A stretch of 9,990 bases of DNA from an uncultured Eubacteriales bacterium (GTDB taxonomy: Bacteria > Bacillota > Clostridia > Oscillospirales > Oscillospiraceae): the NCBI GenBank assembly GCA_902496595.1, contig CABVBV010000073.1, positions 1 through 9,990 of the forward strand, in the 5' to 3' direction. The stretch's first letter is position 1, and the number at the start of each line of letters is the position of its first letter. Made by a program: the position numbers and the translations under genes. The notes beneath the pieces are model-generated. The model was not told the DNA's origin and searched no databases. It saw nothing but the letters and a program-made list of their open reading frames with translations. Below are positions 1 through 6,519 of this stretch, one piece after another.

Positions 1-9
1 GGCAAGCAG

Positions 10-35
10 AAGGGCGGGCCCGTGGGCCCGCCCTT
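10..35 (-). terminator. Probable intrinsic terminator of the phosphofructokinase gene
   Basis: A perfect GC-rich hairpin lies 21 bases beyond the phosphofructokinase stop codon. Positions 10-21 pair with 24-35, giving a 12 bp stem around a two-base centre (about 11 bp with a four-base loop). On the minus strand it is followed by CTGCTTGCC, a weak U-tract, so termination may be imperfect or bidirectional. Placement directly after a gene end is the main support. Confidence 0.6.
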
Positions 36-56
36 AAATCTCGCTTGTCTGTATTC

Positions 57-1142
57 TCAGTCTCCAAAGAAGATGCCGACGTCTCGCGCCGTCTGGATCA
101 GCGGATGGTCGGTGGGCAGGAACTTCGTTCTGCTTGCCGCGTCTGCCAGCGGAACGTCGACGATCCTTCCCTCCTGGATTCCGACCATAGTGCCGTATTT
201 CTTCTCCATTATGAGCCTCGCCGCTGCGGTTCCGAACTGTGTGGCGAGAACCCTGTCGTACGGGCAGGGAGGGCCTCCCCTCTGGTAGTGGCCGGGAACC
301 GTGACCCTGATCTCCTGTCCGGTCATGCTCTCCAGCTCCGCCGCTATGCGGTAGGATATGGTCGAGTGCTTCGAGGTCTCCTTCACCCTGCGGCGCTCCT
401 CCTCGGACAGCACAACGTCCGTTGAGGATACGGCGCCCTCGGCCACGGCAACAATGGAGAAGTTCCTGCCGTGCTTCCTGCGGTACTCGACAGCAGCCGC
501 GACTTTCTCAATGTCGTAGGGTATCTCGGGTATCAGCACAATGTCCGCGCCTGAGGCGATGCCCGCGTTCAGCGTCAGCCAGCCGGCGTCGCGGCCCATG
601 AGCTCAACGACGAAGACTCGGCTGTGCGAGCTCGCCGTGGAGTGTATGTAGTCGATGACGTTCGCCGCTATATCCACGGCGCTCTGGAAGCCGAAGGTCG
701 TGTCCGTGCCCCAGATGTCGTTGTCGATGGTCTTCGGCAGGGTCACGATGTTCATGCCCGCATCCATGAGGAGCTTCGCGCTCTTCTGCGTACCGTTGCC
801 GCCCATGACTACAAGGCAGTCAAGATTCAGTCTGTTATAGGTGTTGAGCATCGCGGGCATGAGGTCGTTTCCCTCTTCGTCCACGATGGCTTTGCCTGGT
901 ATGTACCTCTGCCTGGAAGTGCCGAGAATGGTGCCGCCCTCAATGAGAATGCCGGAAAAATCTCTTGAGTCCATGAACTTGTAGTCGCCCTCGATAAGCC
1001 CCTTATAGCCGTCGTACATACCGTAGATCTCTACGTTATCGACGTACTGCAGAAGGGCCTTGCCCACGCCGCGTATGGCAGCGTTCAGTCCCTGGCAGTC
1101 GCCGCCGGATGTCACAAGGCCGACTCTGGTGTTTCTCTTCAT
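57..1142 (-). CDS. pfkA: 6-phosphofructokinase, group III (ATP-type signature)
   Basis: Phosphorylates fructose 6-phosphate to fructose 1,6-bisphosphate in the cytoplasm, the committed step of glycolysis. The 361-residue product shows the family motifs in order: the nucleotide loop TSGGDCQGLNAAIRG (11-25), GGTILGTSR (69-77), GGNGTQ (114-119), the catalytic loop PKTIDND (136-142, Asp140 as base), MGRDAGWL (182-189) and GHYQRGGPP near residue 285. Gly at the position where PPi enzymes carry the second Asp of GGDD argues for ATP. Lys in PKTIDND, instead of the Gly of E. coli PfkA, marks the group III or mixed-substrate clade. Asn replaces the usual Asp of GGDG, which I recall as common in clostridial members. 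The start ATG has a GGAGG site (1150-1154) seven bases upstream. It has its own promoter (1179-1207) and a terminator at 10-35. Donor specificity is inferred. Confidence 0.95.
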   Translation of the reverse strand: MKRNTRVGLVTSGGDCQGLNAAIRGVGKALLQYVDNVEIYGMYDGYKGLIEGDYKFMDSRDFSGILIEGGTILGTSRQRYIPGKAIVDEEGNDLMPAMLNTYNRLNLDCLVVMGGNGTQKSAKLLMDAGMNIVTLPKTIDNDIWGTDTTFGFQSAVDIAANVIDYIHSTASSHSRVFVVELMGRDAGWLTLNAGIASGADIVLIPEIPYDIEKVAAAVEYRRKHGRNFSIVAVAEGAVSSTDVVLSEEERRRVKETSKHSTISYRIAAELESMTGQEIRVTVPGHYQRGGPPCPYDRVLATQFGTAAARLIMEKKYGTMVGIQEGRIVDVPLADAASRTKFLPTDHPLIQTARDVGIFFGD

Positions 1143-1178
1143 ATTTCAACCTCCAAACGTCCCTTATATGCCAAACAT

Positions 1179-1207
1179 ATCATACAACATCCTAGACCTA
1201 CTGTCAA
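1179..1207 (-). promoter_or_regulatory. Sigma-A type promoter of the phosphofructokinase gene
   Basis: Read on the minus strand, TTGACA (1202-1207) and TATGAT (1179-1184) are separated by 17 bases, a near-perfect consensus. Transcription should begin near 1172, leaving a leader of about 30 bases that carries the GGAGG site. The -35 box begins three bases beyond the stop codon of the upstream araC-type gene, and I see no terminator between them, so read-through from that gene may add to expression. Confidence 0.85.
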
Positions 1208-1209
1208 GA

Positions 1210-2190
1210 CTATGTCTGCTGCTTCCTGTATGCCGTGGGCGTCATGCCTTCCCTCTTTTTAAAAAGGTAGAGAAAGTGGTTCGTGTTCGGCACCCCCACC
1301 TCGGCCGCTATCTCGGCTATTCCGGCATCGCTGTCCAGCAGCAGTTCCCTCGCCCGCTCGAGGCGCCGGTCGATGAGATAGTCGTTCGGGCTCTTGCCGA
1401 CATATTTTTTGAACTCACGCGACATATGGAATTTACTGACGTTAAACTTTGCCGAGAGTATATCCAGGCTCAGGCTCTGGTCATAGTTCTCGTCCAGATA
1501 GCTCTTTATTCTGCCGATGAGTTCCGGCAGCTCCTGAGCGTCCGGCCCAGTGCCGAGCAAGATGAGCTCTATCTCGACGAACAGCGCCAGCAGCAGGTGC
1601 GCGTACACCTCTTCCGAGGCCTGCGACTTTTCGTCCTTACCGCCGACCATCCTCCTGACCAGGGAACGGGGTCTCGAACCCGGGCCGAAACTGAGTTTTA
1701 TTATCCCCTCCTCGCGCAGCAGCCTTGCTGTCTTGGTGCAGAACCTCGATTCCAGCCTTCCGTGTATTCGGATAAAGGCGCACTCCCAGCTGCTGCCAGG
1801 CAGTGAGCGCAGCCTCGCGTGCCGGTGATCCAAGAGGATGCAGTCGTTCGCGCCGCAGCTGTATCTCGCGCCCTCGGCAGCGAGTTCTCCCTCTCCCCTC
1901 AGCGTACAGCAGATCAGCGTGCTCGTCTCCGAGGTGAGCTCAGTCCAGCTCGCGGGCACGAACTCGGACGACAGCCTCACGAGCCCGACACCCGAATCCT
2001 GATCCAGCTTCGGATACGAAGCCACATAATGTGAGAACCCCGGTTCAACATCCTCCTGATCCGGCAGCCTCGGCCCGCGCCCCGGCGCGGCCGCATCCTC
2101 TGAGAACAGCTCGAGATAGTCCTCCTCAGTGCCGAATATCGTGCGGGAACCTTTGTCATAAAAATCAGAATTTCTCGACCTTCGCGCCAT
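1210..2190 (-). CDS. AraC-family transcriptional regulator
   Basis: A 326-residue cytoplasmic DNA-binding regulator. The C-terminal 100 residues hold the AraC/XylS double helix-turn-helix: first HTH about 241-262 (SLDILSAKFNVSKFHMSREF), second about 289-312, then the family ending GMTPTAYRK. Residues about 70-145 look like a cupin-type ligand-binding domain with short beta strands and Gly turns; the ligand cannot be read from sequence. An ATG 21 codons upstream (2251-2253) is also in frame, but I chose 2188-2190 because it has GGAG five bases upstream while the upper ATG has no ribosome site. The gene diverges from etfB-etfA across a control region with a dyad and AraC-like direct repeats, so those genes are its likely target, with autoregulation possible. 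No terminator is visible before the pfk promoter. Confidence 0.9.
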   Translation of the reverse strand: MARRSRNSDFYDKGSRTIFGTEEDYLELFSEDAAAPGRGPRLPDQEDVEPGFSHYVASYPKLDQDSGVGLVRLSSEFVPASWTELTSETSTLICCTLRGEGELAAEGARYSCGANDCILLDHRHARLRSLPGSSWECAFIRIHGRLESRFCTKTARLLREEGIIKLSFGPGSRPRSLVRRMVGGKDEKSQASEEVYAHLLLALFVEIELILLGTGPDAQELPELIGRIKSYLDENYDQSLSLDILSAKFNVSKFHMSREFKKYVGKSPNDYLIDRRLERARELLLDSDAGIAEIAAEVGVPNTNHFLYLFKKREGMTPTAYRKQQT

Positions 2191-2284
2191 ATTCTCCGCC
2201 ACCTCAAAGCAAAATATAAGGGTTACTCTCCCGTTCAAGAGCTTCCGACCCATCCTTGATGCAAATCAGCATCGCCTTTCACCC

Positions 2285-2313
2285 ATAATATAACGCCTTA
2301 AACCTCGCGTCAA
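2285..2313 (-). promoter_or_regulatory. Promoter of the AraC-family regulator gene
   Basis: On the minus strand TTGACG (2308-2313) and TATTAT (2285-2290) lie 17 bases apart, close to the sigma-A consensus. Transcription would start near 2278, giving a leader of roughly 88 bases before the chosen ATG. That leader contains the rejected upstream ATG at 2251-2253. The perfect dyad at 2320-2342 begins seven bases upstream of this -35 box. Confidence 0.75.
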
Positions 2314-2319
2314 CACAGT

Positions 2320-2342
2320 AATTGCGGCTTATCTCCGCAATT
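2320..2342. promoter_or_regulatory. Perfect 8 bp inverted repeat, candidate operator
   Basis: AATTGCGG (2320-2327) and CCGCAATT (2335-2342) are exact reverse complements around seven bases. A third partial copy of the half-site, TTGCAATC (2342-2349), follows at once. The dyad lies just upstream of the regulator's own -35 box and about 70 bases upstream of the proposed etfB promoter. An operator used by the AraC-family protein or another regulator is the simplest reading. It lacks a U-tract on either side, so a terminator is unlikely. Confidence 0.5.
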
Positions 2343-2411
2343 TGCAATCAAATCATTATTTCTTGCTGTCAGCATGAGCGATAATTTAATCACATAGCAA
2401 TATACCGGTTA

Positions 2412-2439
2412 TTGTGAGCAGTATATTCTGTTGTAAAAT
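2412..2439 (+). promoter_or_regulatory. Tentative promoter for etfB-etfA
   Basis: TTGTGA (2412-2417) and TAAAAT (2434-2439) are separated by 16 bases. Transcription would begin near 2446, leaving a leader of about 64 bases. The -35 box is imperfect, as expected for an activator-dependent promoter. A better TTGACA at 2483-2488 is too close to the start codon to serve a leadered mRNA. Moderate to low certainty. Confidence 0.4.
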
Positions 2440-2461
2440 CCGCTCGAAAGTGTAAAAATCC
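2432..2461 (+). repeat. Tandem direct repeat TGTAAAATCC, candidate AraC-type half-sites
   Basis: TGTAAAATCC (2432-2441) recurs as TGTAAAAATCC (2451-2461), an offset of 19 to 20 bases or about two helical turns. AraC-family proteins typically bind two direct-repeat half-sites about 21 bases apart on one DNA face. The copies flank or overlap the -10 and start region of the proposed etfB promoter, which would fit repression there, or activation if the true promoter lies further downstream. Confidence 0.4.
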
Positions 2462-2509
2462 AGGGTGTACAAGGACGGCGCGTTGACATTTTTTCTGGGA
2501 GAGATTTGA

Positions 2510-3295
2510 ATGAAGATCATAGTGTATGTAAAACAAGTGCCGGATACGGACGATGTCAAGCTCGACCCGAAGACCGGCAATTTGCAGCGCGAGGGCGTGA
2601 AGAGCATGATGAACCCGCTCGACGCCAACGCCATTGAGGCCGCGCTGCGGCTGAAAGAGCAGTACGGCGGCACAGTGACCGCTGTCAGCATGGGCCCGCC
2701 TCAGGCCGACGACGTGCTGAAGAAGGCCCTTGCCATGGGCTGCGACGAGTCCGCCCTGCTTTCCGACAGGGCTCTCGGCGGAGCGGACACACTGGCTACG
2801 GGCTACACCCTCTCCAAAGCTGCGGAGAAGATCGGCGGCTTCGACCTGCTCATCTGCGGCAGACACGCCTCCGATGCCGAGACGGCTCAGACCGGGCCCA
2901 TCATCGCCGCCTTTCTGGGCATACCTCAGGTCACTCTCTGCGGCAAGGTAGAGGCCGACGGCGAACACATCATCTGCGAGCGTCTGCTTCCCGACAGGAT
3001 ACAGAAGGTAAGGGTCAAGCTGCCGGCGCTCATCACCGTATGCGCTGAAGCGAACGAGCCCAGGTATCCGACGCCCATGGGGATCATGAAGGCGCTCAAA
3101 AAACCTCGTCACGTTTGGAACGCGGCAGAGCTGGGCTGCGACCCCGGCATGATAGGTCTGGCCGGTTCTCCTTCTGTGAACAAGCGCGTATTCGCGCCTC
3201 CAAAGCGGAACACGGACACCAGGTATTTCGAGGGCACGGCCGATGAGATGGCCAAGGCCATAGCGGACACGCTCGAAGCAGAGCGGATCATATAA
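2510..3295 (+). CDS. etfB: Electron transfer flavoprotein, beta subunit
   Basis: Beta subunit of the cytoplasmic EtfAB heterodimer, which carries electrons between an acyl-CoA dehydrogenase or similar flavoenzyme and another carrier. The 261-residue product begins with the anaerobe-type EtfB signature KQVPDTDDVKLDP (8-20) and REGVKSMMNPLDANAIEAAL (27-46). It has the nucleotide-binding stretch GADTLATGYTLSKAA (91-105) and GRHASDAETAQTGP (117-130), where most homologues read DGDTAQVGP; Asp122 and the TAQ core are kept. The ATG follows GGGAG (2497-2501) by eight bases. It is cotranscribed with etfA, 12 bases downstream, and diverges from an AraC-family regulator. No acyl-CoA dehydrogenase is adjacent in the window, so the redox partner is unknown. 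The resemblance to anaerobic Etf proteins permits electron bifurcation but does not prove it. Confidence 0.95.
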   Translation: MKIIVYVKQVPDTDDVKLDPKTGNLQREGVKSMMNPLDANAIEAALRLKEQYGGTVTAVSMGPPQADDVLKKALAMGCDESALLSDRALGGADTLATGYTLSKAAEKIGGFDLLICGRHASDAETAQTGPIIAAFLGIPQVTLCGKVEADGEHIICERLLPDRIQKVRVKLPALITVCAEANEPRYPTPMGIMKALKKPRHVWNAAELGCDPGMIGLAGSPSVNKRVFAPPKRNTDTRYFEGTADEMAKAIADTLEAERII

Positions 3296-3307
3296 GGAGG
3301 CTGCGTC

Positions 3308-4303
3308 ATGGAATACAAGGATATCTGGGTATTTGCCGAGCAGGAGGACGGCGTCCTCTCCGGCACGACCTTTGAGCTTCTGGCAAAGGCGCACGACCTC
3401 AAGGCGAAGCTCGGTCAGGGCGACGAGATCGTGGCCGTGCTCTTGGGAAGTGGAGTATCAGAGCTCGCGCAGACGCTCTTCGCCTACGGGGCCGAGAAGG
3501 TCATCATAGCAGAGCACGAGGCGCTCGCTGTTTACAGTGCCAGGCCCTATGAGAAGGCGCTGGTTCAGCTGTGCGAGCGGCGCAAGCCGTCCATCTTCCT
3601 CTTTGCCGCCTCTGTAATAGGCAGGGATGTGGCTCCGAGGGTCATGTGCTCTCTGCGCACCGGCCTTACGGCTGACGCTATCGACCTCGACGTGGACGAG
3701 GATGGCACCTTTGTGCAGACTACGCCGAACTTCGGCGGCAATATCCTCAGCCACATAGCCATTCCGGAGAAGCGCCCGCAGATGGTCACGGTGCATCCGA
3801 GGGTCTTTGAGCCCTTCGAGCCTGTCGACGGCGCATCCGGCGAGCTCATTACGGAGACGGTTGAAGTCGAGCCCGACGACTGCTACGAGCTGTTGGAAAC
3901 CACGATGAAGCCGGTCGAGGGCAAGCCGATAGACGAGTGCGAAGTGCTCGTTTCCGGCGGCCGCGGCGTACGCGAGCAGGCGGATCTTGAGAAACTGGCC
4001 GAGCTTGCGGAACTGCTTGGAGGCGAACTTGCCTGTTCCAGACCTCTTTGCGACAACGGCTGGCTCCCGCATCCGAAGCAGATAGGCCAGTCCGGAACCA
4101 CTGTAAAGCCGAAGTTCATCCTGAACGTGGCCATCTCCGGCTCCGTACAGTATCTCTCCGGGATGCAGAAGTCCGACTGCATCATGAGCATCAATCACAC
4201 CGACACCGCCCCCATCTACGATGTCTCTCACTACGGAGCTGTTACAGACTACCGCAAACTCATACCCGCGCTCATAGACGAGATTAAGAGAAGAAAAGCA
4301 TAA
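3308..4303 (+). CDS. etfA: Electron transfer flavoprotein, alpha subunit
   Basis: Alpha subunit, partner of EtfB, 331 residues. The C-terminal FAD domain is clear: GGRGV (about 217-221), QIGQSGTTVKPK (258-269), AISGSVQY (275-282) and INHTDTAPIYDVSHYG ending near residue 313. The usual AISGAIQH has Tyr282 here in place of the flavin-contacting His; the acidic Asp-Ala-Pro-Ile segment is kept. There is no N-terminal ferredoxin domain like that of lactate-dehydrogenase-associated LctC, and the length is ordinary. The ATG has a strong GGAGG site (3297-3301) that begins two bases into the overlap with the etfB TAA, a tight operon arrangement. The gene ends in the hairpin-rich spacer at 4304-4469. 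The function call is secure, the partner dehydrogenase is not. Confidence 0.95.
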   Translation: MEYKDIWVFAEQEDGVLSGTTFELLAKAHDLKAKLGQGDEIVAVLLGSGVSELAQTLFAYGAEKVIIAEHEALAVYSARPYEKALVQLCERRKPSIFLFAASVIGRDVAPRVMCSLRTGLTADAIDLDVDEDGTFVQTTPNFGGNILSHIAIPEKRPQMVTVHPRVFEPFEPVDGASGELITETVEVEPDDCYELLETTMKPVEGKPIDECEVLVSGGRGVREQADLEKLAELAELLGGELACSRPLCDNGWLPHPKQIGQSGTTVKPKFILNVAISGSVQYLSGMQKSDCIMSINHTDTAPIYDVSHYGAVTDYRKLIPALIDEIKRRKA

Positions 4304-4330
4304 AAAAGTTAGCTCCGCTCCGCGAGAAGT

Positions 4331-4363
4331 ATTTTCGGCGACGTACACGCCGCCGCCGAAAAT
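4331..4363. repeat. Hairpin downstream of etfA
   Basis: ATTTTCGGCG (4331-4340) pairs perfectly with CGCCGAAAAT (4354-4363) around 13 bases. Its only trailing U-rich sequence on the plus strand is a weak ACTTTATTTCG, so it may be an mRNA 3'-end stabiliser, a weak terminator, or a protein-binding palindrome. Confidence 0.45.
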
Positions 4364-4375
4364 GATCAAACTTTA

Positions 4376-4397
4376 TTTCGCGGCTGCGGCCGCGAAA
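4376..4397. repeat. Second hairpin downstream of etfA
   Basis: TTTCGCGGC (4376-4384) pairs with GCCGCGAAA (4389-4397), a 9 bp stem with a four-base loop TGCG. It has no U-tract. It sits between the previous hairpin and the probable terminator at 4423, so the etfA 3' end carries three hairpins in about 130 bases. Confidence 0.4.
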
Positions 4398-4422
4398 CTC
4401 TGCGAGGCTTGGAGGAAGACTG

Positions 4423-4476
4423 AGCTGCGCGTTGCAGACCTTGTCCTGCGACGCGCAGCTTTCCGATTTTTATTTC
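4423..4476. terminator. Probable bidirectional terminator between etfA and the lipoprotein gene
   Basis: A 15 bp stem (4423-4437 with 4446-4460, one G-U pair) encloses an eight-base loop. On the plus strand it is followed by TTTCCGATTTTTATTT (4460-4475), a good U-tract for ending etfB-etfA transcripts. On the minus strand it begins 10 bases beyond the lipoprotein stop codon and is followed by the moderately U-rich CAGTCTTCCTCC, so it may serve both convergent genes. Confidence 0.7.
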
Positions 4477-5363
4477 AGATACGTGGTTTGCGGGGTGTAA
4501 AAGGTCTCTCCGGGCTCCATGTGCAGGCTCAGGAAGCCCTCGTCGCTGCCGGCGGATATGAGCCGGCGTATGACCTGCGGTTCTCCGAGGTAGTCTTTAG
4601 TATAGTCCTCGAACACGGCCCATGCCGCGCCGTTCGCGGCTATCTCCCCGGGTATGTCCTCCGGGGCGTATTCCTCGCGGCACATGAGTGCGCCGTCCGC
4701 GGAGTAGAGCAGCACGGCGAGTTTATCCGAGGGATAGCGGCCCGTCACGGTCAGCGTGATGTCCATGCCGTAGCCCGGTTCGCCCTCGACGGCGCTCTCG
4801 CGGCTGTCCGAGAGTGTGAAGGCCATGCTCCCGCCGCTGTCCGCCGTCATGCCCTCGCCTGGGACGAGGTAGACGCGGCCGTCCTCCTGCTGGTACACTG
4901 GGTTGCAGTAGGCCGTGACGCGCCCTGAGCCGCTGTCGGTGAAAATTTCGCCCGTGAGCGTGACGGTCTCCATGTCGTCGGAGTTGTTTATACTCAGGTG
5001 CACGTTTGCCAGCTTGTCGCCGCTGTCGCTGCCGGTATAGCTCTCGCCATCCTTCTCATAGTGCGCGGCGATCATGGGCACGCCCTCGATGGGGAAGCTG
5101 GTCTTGCCGTCCGTGACCTCGGCGTAGATGCGCTGGGAGTACTTTTCGGCGTCCTCGCGGGAAACCTCGCCGTCTCCATTGAGCAGGGACGAAGCGTTGT
5201 CGTTGACGTAGGCCTCGAAGTCGAAGGTGTCGATGTAGCTGTCGGTGATGTAGATGCCGACGAGCCTGTCGGCCTCCGAGGGTTCGCCGTCCTCGCGCAG
5301 CAGCGAGCAGCCGGGCAGCGTGAGGGCGAGGGCGAGTATGAGCGCGATGGCGAGTTTTTTCAT
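4470..5363 (-). CDS. Lipoprotein of unknown function
   Basis: A 297-residue exported lipoprotein, probably anchored on the outer face of the membrane. The N-terminus has Lys2-Lys3, a hydrophobic core and the lipobox LPGC with Cys19 as the acylation site. The rest is acidic and low in Cys, with alternating beta-type segments and no family I recognise. NGDGEVSRED (62-71) resembles one EF-hand or dockerin calcium loop but lacks the first acidic ligand. I started at the ATG at 5361-5363 because the signal peptide begins there and AAAGGAG lies eight bases upstream; further in-frame codons upstream encode no plausible protein. The gene stands alone on its strand between a shared terminator at 4423-4476 and the hairpin array at 5407-5592. 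I see no convincing promoter, only TATAAA (5376-5381) too close to the start. Confidence 0.8.
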   Translation of the reverse strand: MKKLAIALILALALTLPGCSLLREDGEPSEADRLVGIYITDSYIDTFDFEAYVNDNASSLLNGDGEVSREDAEKYSQRIYAEVTDGKTSFPIEGVPMIAAHYEKDGESYTGSDSGDKLANVHLSINNSDDMETVTLTGEIFTDSGSGRVTAYCNPVYQQEDGRVYLVPGEGMTADSGGSMAFTLSDSRESAVEGEPGYGMDITLTVTGRYPSDKLAVLLYSADGALMCREEYAPEDIPGEIAANGAAWAVFEDYTKDYLGEPQVIRRLISAGSDEGFLSLHMEPGETFYTPQTTYLK

Positions 5364-5406
5364 GTGCAAGCTCCTTTTATACATTGGTATGCGCCGGTCT
5401 TCCGCC

Positions 5407-5592
5407 AAAGCCTCCCTTGCGCAAAGGGAGCCTTTCCGCTTTCCGGAACCGTATGCAAGGCCTGAACGTCCGCACCAGTGCAATCGTAGGGCGCATCGAC
5501 CCCGATGCGCCGCATGGGGCGTTCCGCGCTCTGCGGAGCGCGGCCAGGGGGCGCCGCCCCCTGGATCCCTGCCGCCTTTTGTAAAAGGCGGG
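5407..5592. repeat. Array of five consecutive hairpins in an intergenic gap
   Basis: The 250-base gap between the lipoprotein gene and the membrane-protein cassette holds five separate palindromes: 5407-5418/5424-5435 (one mismatch), 5490-5498/5503-5511 (perfect, 9 bp), 5524-5531/5536-5543 (8 bp), 5544-5552/5556-5564 (9 bp) and 5571-5580/5583-5592 (10 bp). None has a proper U-tract. Elements of this look, such as GGGGGCGCCGCCCCC and GCCTTTTGTAAAAGGC, recall short dispersed repeats common in gut Clostridia, so a mosaic of repeat units is the likeliest reading. No open reading frame of interest is present. Confidence 0.6.
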
Positions 5593-5613
5593 CGAAAACT
5601 TTAGACTTTTTCC

Positions 5614-6519
5614 TCACACGAACAGGTCGTTGTCGTCCTTGAGCCGCTTGTGCGCCGCGACCAGTCTCGCGCCCAGCAGCACGGCAAAGCAGTAGATGAG
5701 TGCGCTCACGGGAAAGTTCACCGAGCTCAGGCTGAGGCCCGCGGGCTTTGCGAGCACATTGACAAGCTCCACCGCCACGGACAGCAGCAGCATCGCCGCA
5801 AGCGCCGACGCGCAGAACCTCGAGAGCCGGCCCACCGCCTTCATGACGGCCTCGCTCAGCTCCCCGTCTATGTCGTAGCGCCGGAGCGCCCCGAGCGTGT
5901 ATATGCAGGCCGCAACGCCCAGCCCCGACGAGACGAGCATCAGCGCAGACTTCGAGAGCGCCGCCGCGACCATCTGCCCGTACCTGAGCACGAACACCGC
6001 CGCGCCCACGTTCGCGCCCGCGCTGTAAGCGAAGTACAGCGCCGCGGCGCAGACGGCCCAGCCGCACCAGCGTACGAGCGGAGCGCCTTCCGCCGCGCAG
6101 CAGGCCCGCAGTATCCGCAGCCCCGCCCAGGCCAGCAGCGCCGTCCAGACCGCCGAGGGCTGCACCGCGGACGAGGCGTACAGGCCCTCCATGCCAAGCG
6201 GGCTGTCCATGACCATGTAGACGAGCGCCGCGCACAACAAAAGCAGCAGGTCTTCCGGTTTGAACCTCTGCCTGAGCAGCGGGGCGAGGAAGCCGAAGAC
6301 CGGCAGCGCGGCCAGCACGAGGCACACGCTCTGCGGCGTCCTGCCGTCCGCGCCCGCCGTCACGGCCTGTATCTGCGCAAAGGGAAACCAGAGCCGCCCC
6401 AGCGCCGACTCGGCCTGCGAGGCCGAGAACAGGTACACCGCGCAGCCCGCGAGCGCCGCAGCGGCGCAGAGGATGAGGCAGTGCGCCGGGGAAAGCACCG
6501 TCTTTCTGTTGCCGTTCAT
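5614..6519 (-). CDS. Integral membrane protein, DUF2975-like, paralogue of the 6740-7636 product
   Basis: A 301-residue protein with about eight predicted transmembrane segments (near 12-32, 64-83, 88-105, 121-138, 148-166, 192-210, 235-257 and 271-289). The C-terminal half resembles the four-helix DUF2975 family: a hydrophilic connector RRYDIDGELSEAVMKAV (213-229) between helices and the ending AHKRLKDDNDLFV, comparable to the LKEENDLT-type endings of that family. SSVNFPV and the last 13 residues match the gene at 6740-7636, so the two are paralogues. DUF2975 proteins are usually near 160 residues; the extra N-terminal half adds about four helices. The ATG overlaps the upstream regulator stop codon as ATGA, and its ribosome site GAGGAGG lies inside the glutamate tail codons of that gene, so translation is coupled. 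Function unknown. Confidence 0.8.
   Translation of the reverse strand: MNGNRKTVLSPAHCLILCAAAALAGCAVYLFSASQAESALGRLWFPFAQIQAVTAGADGRTPQSVCLVLAALPVFGFLAPLLRQRFKPEDLLLLLCAALVYMVMDSPLGMEGLYASSAVQPSAVWTALLAWAGLRILRACCAAEGAPLVRWCGWAVCAAALYFAYSAGANVGAAVFVLRYGQMVAAALSKSALMLVSSGLGVAACIYTLGALRRYDIDGELSEAVMKAVGRLSRFCASALAAMLLLSVAVELVNVLAKPAGLSLSSVNFPVSALIYCFAVLLGARLVAAHKRLKDDNDLFV

Noticed and set aside
2483..2488. TTGACA just upstream of etfB as a -35 box
   Set aside because: The matching -10 position falls on the start codon (2506-2511) and does not resemble TATAAT, so it could only serve a transcript lacking the etfB start.
2390..3394. Long minus-strand open frame opposite etfB and the start of etfA
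   Set aside because: It is antisense to a clear etfB, has low-complexity composition typical of a shadow frame, and no recognisable motif or ribosome site.
3458..4369. Minus-strand open frame opposite etfA
   Set aside because: Antisense to a strongly conserved gene, with no family features.
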